A DNA stretch of 64,000 nucleotides, taken from NCBI RefSeq assembly GCF_016615955.1, contig NZ_CP067113.1, positions 620,001 to 684,000 of the forward strand, given 5' to 3'. Below are positions 1 through 8,934 of this stretch, in pieces; positions within the stretch are counted from its first letter, which is position 1; each line of letters opens with the position of its first letter. The notes under the pieces are model-generated. The model was not told the DNA's origin and searched no databases. It was given only the letters and a program-made list of their open reading frames with translations. A program made the translations under genes and the position numbers. This DNA comes from Luteimonas sp. MC1750 (GTDB lineage Bacteria; Pseudomonadota; Gammaproteobacteria; Xanthomonadales; Xanthomonadaceae).

Positions 1-796
1 CCGCGTCAACGCCTTCAACCAGAACCGCGGCGCGGGCGCGGTGTTCCGCACCATTCCGTCCGAGGTGCTGACCCTCGAGGACCTCGGCACGCCGCGGATC
101 TTCAAGGAGCTGATCGACCAGCCGCAGGGCCTGATCCTGGTCACCGGCCCGACCGGCTCGGGCAAGTCGACCACGCTGGCGGCGATGGTCGACCACATCA
201 ACAAGACCGAGTACGGGCACATCCTCACCATCGAGGACCCGATCGAGTTCGTGCATACCGCGCAGAAGTGCCTGATCAACCAGCGCGAAGTGCACCGCGA
301 CACCCACGGCTTCAACGAAGCGCTGCGCTCGGCGCTGCGCGAGGACCCCGACTACATCCTGGTCGGCGAGCTGCGCGACCTGGAGACCATCCGCCTGGCG
401 CTGACCGCCGCGGAAACCGGCCACCTGGTGTTCGGCACGCTGCATACCTCGTCGGCGGCCAAGACCATCGACCGCATCATCGACGTGTTCCCCGCCGGCG
501 AGAAGCCGATGGTGCGCTCGATGCTGTCGGAGTCGCTGCGCGCGGTGATCTCGCAGGCGCTGCTGAAGAAGGTCGGCGGCGGGCGCACCGCGGCCTGGGA
601 AATCATGGTCGGCGTGCCGGCCATCCGCAACCTGATCCGCGAGGACAAGGTGGCGCAGATGTACTCGGCGATCCAGACCGGCCAGCAGCACGGCATGATG
701 ACGCTCGACCAGCACCTGCAGGACCTGGTGAAGCGCGCCATGATCACGCGCGCCCAGGCCAAGGACTATGCCAAGGACAAGCGGCTGTTCGAGTAA
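1..796 (+). CDS. pilT: Type IV pilus retraction ATPase PilT (5' end outside window)
   Basis: PilT is the cytoplasmic hexameric ATPase that depolymerises type IV pili for twitching motility. The reading frame is already open at base 2 and encodes a typical PilT stretch (RVNAFNQNRG), so the true start lies upstream of the window. The visible part has the Walker A motif GPTGSGKST at 146-172, the Asp-box/Walker B region (EDPDYILVGELRD) and the C-terminal AIRNLIRE motif diagnostic of PilT. Twelve bases separate its stop from pilU, the usual pilT-pilU pair. A GTG at 41 could be mistaken for the start but lies inside the conserved domain. Confidence 0.96.
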   Translation, partial: RVNAFNQNRGAGAVFRTIPSEVLTLEDLGTPRIFKELIDQPQGLILVTGPTGSGKSTTLAAMVDHINKTEYGHILTIEDPIEFVHTAQKCLINQREVHRDTHGFNEALRSALREDPDYILVGELRDLETIRLALTAAETGHLVFGTLHTSSAAKTIDRIIDVFPAGEKPMVRSMLSESLRAVISQALLKKVGGGRTAAWEIMVGVPAIRNLIREDKVAQMYSAIQTGQQHGMMTLDQHLQDLVKRAMITRAQAKDYAKDKRLFE

Positions 797-808
797 CCGG
801 AGCACCAC

Positions 809-1939
809 ATGAGCGCCATCGACTTCACCTCGTACCTCAAGCTGATGGCCCACCAGAAGGCCTCGGACCTGTTCATCACCGCCGGCATGCCGCCGTCGAT
901 GAAGGTCCACGGCAAGATCTCGCCGATCACCCAGAACCCGCTGACGCCGCAGCAGGCGCGCGACCTGGTGCTCAACGTGATGACGCCGCCGCAGCGCGAG
1001 GAGTTCGAGCGCACGCACGAGTGCAACTTCGCGATCGGCGTGTCCGGCGTGGGCCGCTTCCGCGTGTCGTGCTTCTACCAGCGCAACCAGGTCGGCATGG
1101 TGCTGCGCCGGATCGAGACCCGCATCCCGACGATCGAGGAGCTCAACCTCCCGCCGATCATCAAGACGCTGGCGATGACCAAGCGCGGCATCATCATCTT
1201 CGTGGGCGCCACCGGCACCGGCAAGTCGACCTCGCTGGCGTCGATGATCGGCTACCGCAACGCCAACTCGACCGGGCACATCATCACCATCGAGGATCCG
1301 ATCGAGTTCGTGCACAAGCACGACGGCTGCATCATCACCCAGCGCGAGGTCGGCATCGACACCGACAGCTGGGAGAACGCGCTGAAGAACACCCTGCGCC
1401 AGGCGCCGGACGTGATCATGATCGGCGAGGTCCGCACCCGCGAGGGCATGGACCACGCCATCGCCTTCGCCGAGACCGGCCACCTGGTGCTGTGCACCCT
1501 GCATGCCAACAACGCCAACCAGGCGATGGACCGCATCATCAACTTCTTCCCCGAGGACCGGCGCGGCCAGCTGCTGATGGACCTGTCGCTCAACCTCAAG
1601 GGCGTGGTCGCGCAGCAGCTGATCCCGACCCCGGACGGCAAGGGCCGCCGCGTGGCGATGGAGATCATGCTCGGCACGCCGCTGGTGCAGGACTACATCC
1701 GCGACGGCGAGATCCACAAGCTCAAGGAAATCATGAAGGAGTCGACCAACCTCGGCATGAAGACCTTCGACCAGAGCCTGTTCGAGCTGTACCAGGCCGG
1801 CGAGATCTCCTACGAGGACGCGCTGCGCTATGCCGACTCGGCCAACGAGGTGCGCCTGCGCATCAAGCTGGCGCAGGGCGGCGACGCGCGCACGCTGTCG
1901 CAGGGCCTGGACGGCGTCGAGGTGGCCGAGGTCACCTGA
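809..1939 (+). CDS. pilU: Type IV pilus retraction ATPase PilU
   Basis: PilU is a PilT paralogue that works with PilT to power pilus retraction under load. The 376-residue product has the usual family length, an N-terminal PAS-like region (residues 1-110), Walker A GATGTGKST at residues 133-141, the GEVRT arginine/Walker B region and a charged C-terminal tail ending GVEVAEVT. The tail extends beyond PilT, as expected for PilU. A GGAG motif sits just upstream of the ATG. The gene directly follows pilT and is followed by a strong terminator, so the two probably form one transcript. Confidence 0.95.
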   Translation: MSAIDFTSYLKLMAHQKASDLFITAGMPPSMKVHGKISPITQNPLTPQQARDLVLNVMTPPQREEFERTHECNFAIGVSGVGRFRVSCFYQRNQVGMVLRRIETRIPTIEELNLPPIIKTLAMTKRGIIIFVGATGTGKSTSLASMIGYRNANSTGHIITIEDPIEFVHKHDGCIITQREVGIDTDSWENALKNTLRQAPDVIMIGEVRTREGMDHAIAFAETGHLVLCTLHANNANQAMDRIINFFPEDRRGQLLMDLSLNLKGVVAQQLIPTPDGKGRRVAMEIMLGTPLVQDYIRDGEIHKLKEIMKESTNLGMKTFDQSLFELYQAGEISYEDALRYADSANEVRLRIKLAQGGDARTLSQGLDGVEVAEVT

Positions 1940-1965
1940 GACGCTGCGTTCCGAGTCTCCTGGAG

Positions 1966-1987
1966 GGGCGCCCGTCGGGCGCCCTTT
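1966..1987 (+). terminator. Rho-independent terminator after pilTU
   Basis: A perfect 8-bp stem (GGGCGCCC on both arms, 1966-1973 and 1977-1984) with a 3-base loop is followed by TTT. It lies 27 bases after the pilU stop and before sodA. Confidence 0.8.
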
Positions 1988-2053
1988 CCATTTGCGTACT
2001 TTTTACCTGTCGCGGGAGACAATGGCCGGCCAATACACCACTGGAGAACCGCC

Positions 2054-2680
2054 ATGGCGTTCACCCTGCCCAAGCTCCCCTACGCATACGACGCGCTCGA
2101 GCCGCACATCGACGCGCAGACGATGGAGATCCACCACACCAAGCACCACCAGGCCTACATCAACAACGCCAACGCCGCGCTGGAGGGCACGGAGTGGGCG
2201 GACAAGTCCGCCGAGGAGATCATCGCCAACCTCGACGCGCTGCCCGAAGACAAGCGCGGTCCGCTGCGCAACAACGCCGGCGGCCACGCCAACCACTCGC
2301 TGTTCTGGACGGTGATGTCGCCCAAGGGCGGCGGCAACCCGGTGGGCGAGGTCGCCAAGCGCATCGACAGCGAGCTCGGCGGCTTCGAGGCGTTCAAGGA
2401 AGCCTTCACCAAGGCCGCGCTGACCCGCTTCGGCAGCGGCTGGGCCTGGCTCTCGGTCGACAGGTCGGGCGCGCTCAAGGTCGAGTCCAGCGCCAACCAG
2501 GACAATCCGCTCATGAAGGGCATCGGCTCGGGCAACACCCCGATCCTGGGCCTGGACGTCTGGGAGCACGCGTACTACCTGAAGTACCAGAACCGCCGCC
2601 CGGACTATATCGGCGCGTTCTACAACGTCGTCGACTGGAACGAGGTGGAGCGCCGCTACCAGGAGGCCCTCTCGGGCTGA
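2054..2680 (+). CDS. sodA: Superoxide dismutase, Mn type
   Basis: This enzyme converts superoxide to hydrogen peroxide and oxygen in the cytoplasm. The 208-residue protein carries all four metal ligands at the expected places: His27 (IHHTKHH), His81 ([10 protein letters not shown]), Asp168 and His172 (DVWEHAYY). The GGHANH motif and the Gln in NQDNPL favour Mn over Fe as cofactor, although this is a family rule and not a measurement. There is no signal peptide. It is a single-gene unit, bounded by the pilTU terminator upstream and its own terminator downstream. Confidence 0.97.
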   Translation: MAFTLPKLPYAYDALEPHIDAQTMEIHHTKHHQAYINNANAALEGTEWADKSAEEIIANLDALPEDKRGPLRNNAGGHANHSLFWTVMSPKGGGNPVGEVAKRIDSELGGFEAFKEAFTKAALTRFGSGWAWLSVDRSGALKVESSANQDNPLMKGIGSGNTPILGLDVWEHAYYLKYQNRRPDYIGAFYNVVDWNEVERRYQEALSG

Positions 2681-2707
2681 TCCGCGCGACGCACCCGGTA
2701 CATGCAC

Positions 2708-2731
2708 GAAGCCCCGCACCTGCGGGGCTTC
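2708..2731 (+). terminator. Rho-independent terminator after sodA
   Basis: Two 11-base arms pair perfectly (2708-2718 with 2721-2731) around a CC loop, followed by CTGCTTTCC. The hairpin begins 27 bases after the sodA stop. Confidence 0.75.
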
Positions 2732-2886
2732 CTGCTTTCCGCCGGCGCGCGGCCCTTCGGGACCATGCATGGCCCGGTGGGCCGCTCGCGCGGGTGGGCA
2801 CCCGGTCACGCCAACGGGCCGACGGGCTTGCGCGCGCGCGGCGCGATGGCGAGGATGCGGCGATCACCGCCAAGGATCCGCCGACG

Positions 2887-3348
2887 ATGGACATCGCAGA
2901 CCGCCGCATCGCCACCGTGCACTTCACGCTGACCGACGCCGACAGCGGCGCGCCCATCACCAGCACCCGCGGGCACGAACCGCTGACCTACATGCACGGG
3001 ACCGGGGGCATCGCGCGCGGGCTGGAGCAGGCGCTCGAGGGCCGCAGGGCAGGCGACCGGATCGACGTCGTGGTCGCGCCCGCGGACGGCTTCGGCCCGC
3101 GGCACGAAGCCCTGGTGCAGACCCTGCCGCGCACGATGTGGCGCGCGCCCGCCCAGCCGAAGGTGGGCGACCGGCTGGAAACCACGACCGCCAAGGGACC
3201 GCTCGACGTGGTGGTGACGGCGGTCGAAGCCGACACGATCACCGTCGACGGCAACCATCCGCTGGCCGGGCGTCGCGTCCGGGCGGAGCTCGAGGTGCTC
3301 GCGGTGCGCGTCCCGACGCCGGACGAGGTCCAGTTCGGCCTGGGCTGA
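2887..3348 (+). CDS. FKBP-type peptidyl-prolyl isomerase, SlyD-like
   Basis: The 153-residue protein has the SlyD-like layout: a short FKBP half (FTLTDADSG, then YMHGTGGIARGLEQAL), an inserted flap domain in the middle (about residues 65-115) and a return to FKBP with GNHPLAGRRVRAELEVLAVR near the C-terminus. Such proteins catalyse proline cis-trans isomerisation and act as chaperones. It lacks the His/Cys-rich metal-binding tail of E. coli SlyD. An AAGGA motif about nine bases ahead of the ATG supports this start. Its stop lies six bases from the convergent DUF4153 gene. Confidence 0.85.
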   Translation: MDIADRRIATVHFTLTDADSGAPITSTRGHEPLTYMHGTGGIARGLEQALEGRRAGDRIDVVVAPADGFGPRHEALVQTLPRTMWRAPAQPKVGDRLETTTAKGPLDVVVTAVEADTITVDGNHPLAGRRVRAELEVLAVRVPTPDEVQFGLG

Positions 3349-3354
3349 GCGGGC

Positions 3355-5154
3355 TCAGGGCTGGCCGGGGAGTTCGAGCCGGCGTGGCTCACCGTCGCCG
3401 ATCCTGAGGTCGGGCCAGCTCCGCGGAACGGCCTGCACGCGGCCATCGAGCAGGTCGCGGCGCAGCGTCCGTCGCCACGCCTGCTCGGAGGTGCCCTGCG
3501 GCCACAGGTCCAGGGTCGCGACCGCCGCCCAGGCGCCGTCCGCGTCCCGCGCGTGGATCACGCAGTGCGCGCCATGGCCGTTGCCGAGTGTGCACAGCAG
3601 CGGATCGCGCGCGCCGTCGCCGTCGAGGTCGGGCGTGAGCAGGATGCAGTCGTCGGAGACGCGCCTGCAGTTGCGGTCGCCCAGTCCATCGGCCAGGGCG
3701 ACCCACCAGTCCTCGTCGGGCGACGCCGCGCCTTCCGCCAGCTGGACCTGCGCGCGGAGCGCCGCGGCATCGCGCGCGGTGGGCTTGCCGCCCTCGACGG
3801 CCGCCGGGTCGCCCCAGCGGCTCTCCCTTGCGATGACGCGTTCGAGTTCGGCCAGCCGCTCCCGGTCGCCTGCCCAGGCCGGGTGCCCGCGCAGGGCCAG
3901 CGTCGCCTCCCAGCCGGCGCGGCCGCTGTCATGGCGCAGCCACTCGAGATCGAAATCCTCGGGGCTGGTGCGTCCGTCGGCCAGCCGCTGCAGCTGGCTG
4001 GACACGCCGATCCGGTGCGGATCCAGCACGGGGGTGTTGGCCAGCACCGCAAGCGCCACCACCACCAGCGACATCACCCGGTTCACCGGCCGGATGGGTC
4101 CCAGCCAGCCGTCGCGCCTGCGCAGCACCGCCCAGGCGTAGCCGGATGCATAGCCGGCCACGACGACGGCGAGCAGCACCGCCCAGACGCGGTCGGCCGT
4201 CCACCCGTGCTGGTCGATGCGCAGCCAGAGCGCATACAGCGCCAGCAGCGCGTACACCGGCAGCAGGGCCAGCCCGGCATCGACCAGGCGGCACAGCCAG
4301 GCGGGGTAGGGCCGCGCGCCGGTGCCGTCCTGCAGCACGGAGTTGGCGAACGCGACCAGCAGCGCCACCACGGTCACCAGGGTGGCGGCCGCGGACCGCA
4401 TGTCCCACAGCGGTTCGAGGCCGGTGAACGGCAGGCTGGCCACGAACAGCGCGGCGATGAAGGCCAGCAGCGGCAGCAGGCCGGTGAAGATCGCGAACAG
4501 CACCTGGCGGGCGACCATCACCGCGCGGTCCTGGGTCCGGCCGATCAGCACGCCCAGCCCGGCCATCGCGCCCGTGGCGAGGTAGACGAAGGCGTCCTCG
4601 CGGAACAGCTCGCGGAAGAAGTCGATCTTCACCAGCGCGAACAGCGCGCCCCACAGCCACAGCACCAGCCAGCAGATGCCGGTGAACAGCGCCGCCAGCG
4701 CCAGCGTCAGCGTGTTCTGCCAGGCATGTCCGAACAGGCAGGCATAGGGCGCGCGCCAGTGGCCGTGCGCGAGGCGGCACTGCAGCCAGGGCAGGGCGAC
4801 GAACAGGCCGACCGCGACCGATGCGCCGAAAGGGGCGAGCACGCTGCCGGCCTGCACGCCCGGGCCGCCCGTGGCCTGCCGCGCGGCCCATGCGGCCAGC
4901 GCGCCGACCACCACGGTGGCTCCGGCGGCCTGCTGCCAGAAGCGCGCATCGCGCAGGCGCACCACGCTCAGCGCCATCATCGTCGGCACCGCCAGCACCA
5001 GGGTGTACCAGCAGACCCGGCCCGAGAGCGCGGCGAAGGGCCACCAGCCGCCGGCGTGGCCCTTCTGCGCCAGGTACATCAGGCCGCCCTGCAGCACGGC
5101 CAGCAGCACGATGAAGGCGCGTTCGTCGCGCGGAAGCGGAGCGGCTGTCGGCAT
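3355..5154 (-). CDS. DUF4153 family membrane protein
   Basis: The product is a 599-residue inner-membrane protein of unknown function. From about residue 10 to 380 it shows roughly ten hydrophobic segments typical of DUF4153. A hydrophilic C-terminal part of some 200 residues follows and contains a calcium-loop-like DLDGDGARD and two close Cys residues (CRRVSDDC), so this tail may be exported and disulphide bonded. I chose the ATG at 5154 because residues encoded upstream of it are Arg/Pro-rich and unlike the family. It runs convergent to the isomerase gene and divergent from algH. Confidence 0.75.
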   Translation of the reverse strand: MPTAAPLPRDERAFIVLLAVLQGGLMYLAQKGHAGGWWPFAALSGRVCWYTLVLAVPTMMALSVVRLRDARFWQQAAGATVVVGALAAWAARQATGGPGVQAGSVLAPFGASVAVGLFVALPWLQCRLAHGHWRAPYACLFGHAWQNTLTLALAALFTGICWLVLWLWGALFALVKIDFFRELFREDAFVYLATGAMAGLGVLIGRTQDRAVMVARQVLFAIFTGLLPLLAFIAALFVASLPFTGLEPLWDMRSAAATLVTVVALLVAFANSVLQDGTGARPYPAWLCRLVDAGLALLPVYALLALYALWLRIDQHGWTADRVWAVLLAVVVAGYASGYAWAVLRRRDGWLGPIRPVNRVMSLVVVALAVLANTPVLDPHRIGVSSQLQRLADGRTSPEDFDLEWLRHDSGRAGWEATLALRGHPAWAGDRERLAELERVIARESRWGDPAAVEGGKPTARDAAALRAQVQLAEGAASPDEDWWVALADGLGDRNCRRVSDDCILLTPDLDGDGARDPLLCTLGNGHGAHCVIHARDADGAWAAVATLDLWPQGTSEQAWRRTLRRDLLDGRVQAVPRSWPDLRIGDGEPRRLELPGQP

Positions 5155-5233
5155 GGTGGATCCGCGGCGGTGGCGTGGCGGCCATGGTAGCCGCGGCCGG
5201 GCGCGAGGCCGCGGCACTGGCTAGAATGACCCC

Positions 5234-5800
5234 ATGTCCACCCAGCCCACCCCGCTCGCCAACCAGCTGCTGGTCGCGCTGCCGTCGCTGGCCGATCCGA
5301 ACTTCGAGCGCACGGTGTCGCTGCTGTGCCAGCACGACGCCGACGGCGCGATGGGCGTGGTCGTCAACCGTCGCTCCGACTACACCCTGGGCGAGGTCTT
5401 CTCGCAGATGGGCATTCCCTGCGGCGACGCGGCGCTGTGCGCCACGCCGGTGCTTGCCGGCGGCCCCGTGCATCCCGAGCGCGGTTTCGTCATCCATGAC
5501 GGTGCGCAGGGCTGGGACTCGAGCCTGAGCGTGGCCGACGACCTGCGCGTGACCACCTCGCGCGACGTGCTCGAGGCGATGGCGCGCGGCGAAGGTCCCG
5601 CGCGTGCCGTGGTCGCGCTGGGCTGCGCCGGCTGGGGCGCGGGCCAGCTCGAGGCCGAACTGGGCGAGAACAGCTGGCTGACCGTGCCGTCCGACGGGGA
5701 GATCCTGTTCGCACTGCCGCTGGAGGCACGCTGGCAGGCGGCCGCCGGCCGCATCGGCGTCGACATGGCGCACATGCCGGACTACGCCGGGCACGCCTGA
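5234..5800 (+). CDS. YqgE/AlgH family protein (UPF0301)
   Basis: This 188-residue cytoplasmic protein belongs to the UPF0301/AlgH family. Recognisable stretches are the N-terminal [29 protein letters not shown] and [14 protein letters not shown] [14 protein letters not shown]. AlgH was named for an effect on alginate production in Pseudomonas, but its biochemical role is not established. The stop codon overlaps the ruvX start by one base (TGATG), and the algH-ruvX-pyrB order is widely conserved in gammaproteobacteria, indicating one operon. Confidence 0.92.
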   Translation: MSTQPTPLANQLLVALPSLADPNFERTVSLLCQHDADGAMGVVVNRRSDYTLGEVFSQMGIPCGDAALCATPVLAGGPVHPERGFVIHDGAQGWDSSLSVADDLRVTTSRDVLEAMARGEGPARAVVALGCAGWGAGQLEAELGENSWLTVPSDGEILFALPLEARWQAAAGRIGVDMAHMPDYAGHA

Positions 5801-6288
5801 TGGCCACGATCCGCGCCGACGGCACCGTGCTCGGGTTCGACGTCGGCGCGCGCCGCATCGGCGTGGCCGTGGGCAGCGCCTTCGGCCACGGTGCGCGTGC
5901 GCTGGCCGTGGTCGACGTGCACGCCGACCACGTCGACTGGCCGGCGGTCGAGCGCCTGCTGAAGGAATGGGGGCCGGATGGCTGCGTGGTCGGTGATCCA
6001 ATGACGCTCGACGGTGGCGACCAGCCGATCCGCGCGCGCGCCCGGGCCTTCGCACGCGAGCTGGGCCGGCGTTACCGCCTGCCGGTGGTGATGGTGGACG
6101 AGCGCTCCAGCTCGATCGAAGCGGCCCAGCGCTTCGCCGTCGACCGTGCCGAAGGCCGGCGCCGTCGCCGCGACGCCGCCGCGCTCGACGCCGTGGCGGC
6201 CGCGATCATCGTCGAACGCTGGCTGGCCTCGCCCGGCGACGCGGTCGCCATCGATCCCGATTCCACGTCCCCGGACGCCCCGGCATGA
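5800..6288 (+). CDS. ruvX: RuvX/YqgF family Holliday junction resolvase-like nuclease
   Basis: The 162-residue product has the RNase H-like fold signature of YqgF: GFDVGARRIGVAVG near the N-terminus with the first acidic residue, VDERSSSIEA in the middle, and DAAALDAVAAAIIVERWL at the end carrying a late Asp. Family members process 16S rRNA or resolve branched nucleic acids. It overlaps algH by one base and pyrB by four bases (ATGA), so translation of all three is likely coupled. The C-terminal 15 residues after the domain are Asp/Pro-rich and dispensable by comparison with the family. Confidence 0.93.
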   Translation: MATIRADGTVLGFDVGARRIGVAVGSAFGHGARALAVVDVHADHVDWPAVERLLKEWGPDGCVVGDPMTLDGGDQPIRARARAFARELGRRYRLPVVMVDERSSSIEAAQRFAVDRAEGRRRRRDAAALDAVAAAIIVERWLASPGDAVAIDPDSTSPDAPA

Positions 6289-7226
6289 CCCTGCAGACCA
6301 CCGACGACGGGCGCCTGCGCCACCTGCTCACCCTCGAAGGCCTGCCGCGCGCGACGCTGGTGGCCCTGCTCGACCGCGCCCAGGCCTTCCTCGACGGCCA
6401 GGGCGCCGCCGATCCGCGCGGGGCGCTCGCGGGCATCGCCACCTGCACCCTGTTCTTCGAGCCGTCGACGCGCACGCGGCTGTCGTTCCAGCGCGCCGCG
6501 CAGCGCCTCGGCGCCGACGTGCTGGCCTTCGACGCGTCCACCTCGTCGACCAGCAAGGGCGAGACCCCGCTCGACACGCTGCGCAACATCGAGGCGATGG
6601 GCGTGCGCGGCTTCATCGTCCGCCACCGCGAGGACGGCGCCGCGGCCATGCTGGCCGCGTCCGCGCAGCCGGGCACGGCGGTCATCAACGCCGGCGACGG
6701 CCGCAGCGCGCACCCCACGCAGGGCCTGCTCGACGTGCTGAGCCTGCGCCAGGCCAAAGGCGGGGATTTTTCGCGGCTGAAGGTCGCGGTGGTCGGCGAC
6801 ATCCGCCATTCGCGGGTGGCGCGGTCCGAGCTGCATGCGCTGCGTACCCTGGGCATCGGCGAGGTCCGCGCCTGCGGTCCGGCGAGCCTGCTGCCCGATG
6901 ACGCCATGCTGTCCGGCTGCCGCGTCGGCAGCGACCTGGACGCCGCGCTCGACGGCGTGGATGCGGTGTTCATGCTGCGCCTGCAGCGCGAACGCATGGA
7001 GGAAGGCCTGGTGCCGTCGCTCGAGGCCTACCACCGCGACTACGGGCTGACCGCGGCCCGCCTGCGCCGCGCCGCGCCGGACGCCGTGGTGCTGCATCCG
7101 GGTCCGATGAACCGCGGCGTCGAGATCAGCGACGAGGTGGCCGACGGCCCGCAGTCGCTGGTGCTGCGGCAGGTCGCCAACGGCGTCGCCGTGCGCATGG
7201 CGGTGCTCGAAGCCCTTCTGGCCTGA
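6285..7226 (+). CDS. pyrB: Aspartate carbamoyltransferase catalytic subunit
   Basis: PyrB joins carbamoyl phosphate and aspartate in the second step of pyrimidine synthesis. The 313-residue protein contains the carbamoyl-phosphate motif FEPSTRTRLSF (about residue 60), the SSTSKGET loop, HPTQGLLD and the C-terminal HPGPMNRGVEI aspartate-binding motif. No pyrI regulatory subunit or inactive dihydroorotase (pyrC') gene follows, since the next DNA is a repeat island, so this enzyme may rely on partners encoded elsewhere or act as a free trimer. Its start overlaps the ruvX stop (ATGA). Confidence 0.96.
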   Translation: MTLQTTDDGRLRHLLTLEGLPRATLVALLDRAQAFLDGQGAADPRGALAGIATCTLFFEPSTRTRLSFQRAAQRLGADVLAFDASTSSTSKGETPLDTLRNIEAMGVRGFIVRHREDGAAAMLAASAQPGTAVINAGDGRSAHPTQGLLDVLSLRQAKGGDFSRLKVAVVGDIRHSRVARSELHALRTLGIGEVRACGPASLLPDDAMLSGCRVGSDLDAALDGVDAVFMLRLQRERMEEGLVPSLEAYHRDYGLTAARLRRAAPDAVVLHPGPMNRGVEISDEVADGPQSLVLRQVANGVAVRMAVLEALLA

Positions 7227-7259
7227 CCCGGCCGCCCGCCGCCTGCAGGCTCGCGGCTC

Positions 7260-7284
7260 CTGTAGGAGCAGCTATAGCTGCGAT
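7260..7284 (+). repeat. GTAG-type REP palindrome
   Basis: The 25-base unit begins CTGTAGGAGC and contains the imperfect palindrome AGCAGCTATAGCTGC. Its sequence matches the inverse of the unit at 7359-7383 except at two positions, so the two form an inverted pair. Confidence 0.8.
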
Positions 7285-7299
7285 TGCCGCGGATCACCG

Positions 7300-7351
7300 G
7301 GAACGGACCGCAGGAACGGATTGCGGGAACGGATTGCGCGAACGCACCGCG
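7300..7351. repeat. 13-bp tandem repeat, four units
   Basis: Four consecutive 13-base units have the consensus GGAACGGATTGCG; units 2 and 3 are identical. They lie exactly between the two inverted REP units. Confidence 0.8.
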
Positions 7352-7358
7352 GCCCCGG

Positions 7359-7383
7359 ATCGCGGCTATAGCCGCTCCTACAG
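7359..7383 (-). repeat. GTAG-type REP palindrome, inverted copy
   Basis: Read on the minus strand the unit is CTGTAGGAGCGGCTATAGCC followed by GCGAT. It is the mate of the unit at 7260-7284 in opposite orientation, the arrangement called a BIME in enterobacteria. Confidence 0.8.
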
Positions 7384-7391
7384 TCCCGAGC

Positions 7392-7454
7392 GTTGCCGGA
7401 GTTGCCGCGGTTGCCGCAGTCGCTGCAGTCGCTGCAGTCGCCGCAGTTGCCGCG
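7392..7454. repeat. 9-bp tandem repeat, seven units
   Basis: Seven 9-base units of the form GTYGCYGCR follow one another without spacers and end 15 bases before the mgtE stop codon. With the preceding REP pair and 13-bp units this fills almost all of the 242-bp pyrB-mgtE gap. Confidence 0.8.
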
Positions 7455-7468
7455 GGGAAGGTGCGGCC

Positions 7469-8830
7469 TCAGTGCAGCAGGATGACGGTGGCCAGGCCGA
7501 GGAAGCTGAAGAAGCCGACCACGTCGGTCACCGCGGTCACCACCACGCCGCCGGCCACCGCGGGATCGACGTCGGCGCGCTTCATCGCCAGCGGCACCAG
7601 CACGCCGGCGAGCGCGGCCGAGGCGAAGTTGATCACCAGCGCCGCGGTGATCACAAGACCCAGCATCCAGTCGCGGAACCAGGCGAAGGCGACCAGCCCG
7701 ACGAAGCCGCCGATCAGCAGGCCGTTGATCAGCGCCACGCGCACTTCCTTCCACAGCAGCAGGCGCGCGTTGCTCGCGCCCACCTGGCCCAGCGCCAGGC
7801 CGCGCACCATCAGGGTCAGCACCTGCATGCCGGCATTGCCGCCGATGCCGGCGACGATCGGCATCAGCACCGCCAGCGCCACGATCTGCTCGATCGTCGC
7901 CTCGAAGCGCCCGATCACCGCGGCGGCGAGGAAGGCCGTGGCCAGGTTCACGCCCAGCCAGACGATGCGGCCGCGCACGGCGCGCTTCACCGGCGAGAAC
8001 AGGTCCTCGTCCTCGTCCAGGCCGGCGGCGCCCAGCGCCTGGTGCTCGGCCTGCTCGCGGATGATGTCGACCACGTCGTCGATGGTGATGCGGCCGAGCA
8101 GCACGTTGCCCTCGTCGACCACGGGCGCGGACACCCAGTCGTGGTCGGAGAACTGGCGCGCGACGGACTCCGCCGACTCGCCGGCGTGGATCGCGGTGAG
8201 TTCGTCGTCGATCAGCTTGTTGACCGGGGCGCCCGGTTCGCTGGTGACCAGCTTCTGCAGCGCGACCCAGCCCAGCAGCTGGTGGCGGCGGTTGACCACG
8301 TACAGGTGGTCGGTGTTCTCCGGCAGCTCGCCGCGCAGGCGCAGGAAGCGCAGCACCACGTCGACCGTGGTGTCCGCGCGCACGGTCACCACGTCGGGGT
8401 TCATCAGGCGGCCGGCGGTGTCTTCCTCGTAGGACAGCGCCTGCTCCAGGCGTTCGCGGTTCTCGCGGTCCATCGAGCGCAGGATCTGCCCGGTGACGGC
8501 CTCGGGCAGGTCCTCGACCAGGTCGGCGAGGTCGTCGATGTCGAGGTCTTCGACCGCGGCGACGATCTCGTCGGGATCCATGTCGGCGATCAGGCTTTCG
8601 CGCACCTCGTCGCCGACGTGCACCAGCACCTCGCCGTCGTCCTCGGCATCGACCAGGCCCCAGACCACCATCCGGCGGTCGGGCGGCAGCGATTCCAGGA
8701 GGTTGCCGATCTCGGCCGGCGCCAGCGTGTTGATCAGCCGGCGGACGGGGCCCAGGCGGCCGCTGTCGAGCGCATCCGACAGCAGTCGCAGCTGGCGCGC
8801 GGTCTTGTCGTGGCGGACGGCTTCGGCCAT
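7469..8830 (-). CDS. mgtE: Magnesium transporter MgtE
   Basis: MgtE is a dimeric Mg2+ channel of the inner membrane, gated by cytoplasmic Mg2+ sensing. The 453-residue protein shows the helical, acidic MgtE N domain (residues about 25-135), two CBS domains (about 140-260, including the MNPDVVTVRADTTV and ITIDDVVDII stretches), the plug helix and five transmembrane segments from about residue 290, with PIVAGIGGNAG and AGVLVPLAMKR in the pore region. It is the last gene of the long minus-strand run and starts 104 bases after the oxygenase stop, so it may have its own promoter. Confidence 0.95.
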   Translation of the reverse strand: MAEAVRHDKTARQLRLLSDALDSGRLGPVRRLINTLAPAEIGNLLESLPPDRRMVVWGLVDAEDDGEVLVHVGDEVRESLIADMDPDEIVAAVEDLDIDDLADLVEDLPEAVTGQILRSMDRENRERLEQALSYEEDTAGRLMNPDVVTVRADTTVDVVLRFLRLRGELPENTDHLYVVNRRHQLLGWVALQKLVTSEPGAPVNKLIDDELTAIHAGESAESVARQFSDHDWVSAPVVDEGNVLLGRITIDDVVDIIREQAEHQALGAAGLDEDEDLFSPVKRAVRGRIVWLGVNLATAFLAAAVIGRFEATIEQIVALAVLMPIVAGIGGNAGMQVLTLMVRGLALGQVGASNARLLLWKEVRVALINGLLIGGFVGLVAFAWFRDWMLGLVITAALVINFASAALAGVLVPLAMKRADVDPAVAGGVVVTAVTDVVGFFSFLGLATVILLH

Positions 8831-8934
8831 GGATCTTCCGGTGGGCGCGTCGCGCGACGGATGCGCGACAGGGTCAGGCGTTCATGCGCGCATTATCGCC
8901 CGCGCGCCCGGCGCTGCCCAGCCCGTGCGCTCGT

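Noticed and set aside
268..3348. A very long open frame on the plus strand across pilT, pilU and sodA
   Set aside because: It is the out-of-frame shadow of these genes in GC-rich DNA. Only its last 153 codons, the SlyD-like gene, are real; the rest is Arg/Ala/Pro/His-rich with no family match.
3929..6055. Long minus-strand frame opposite algH and ruvX
   Set aside because: It is antisense to conserved genes, strongly Arg/Gly/Ala-rich and has no domain.
8831..8934. Mg2+ riboswitch ahead of mgtE
   Set aside because: The 104-base gap shows only short GC-rich palindromes, and I could not recognise an M-box or other known fold.
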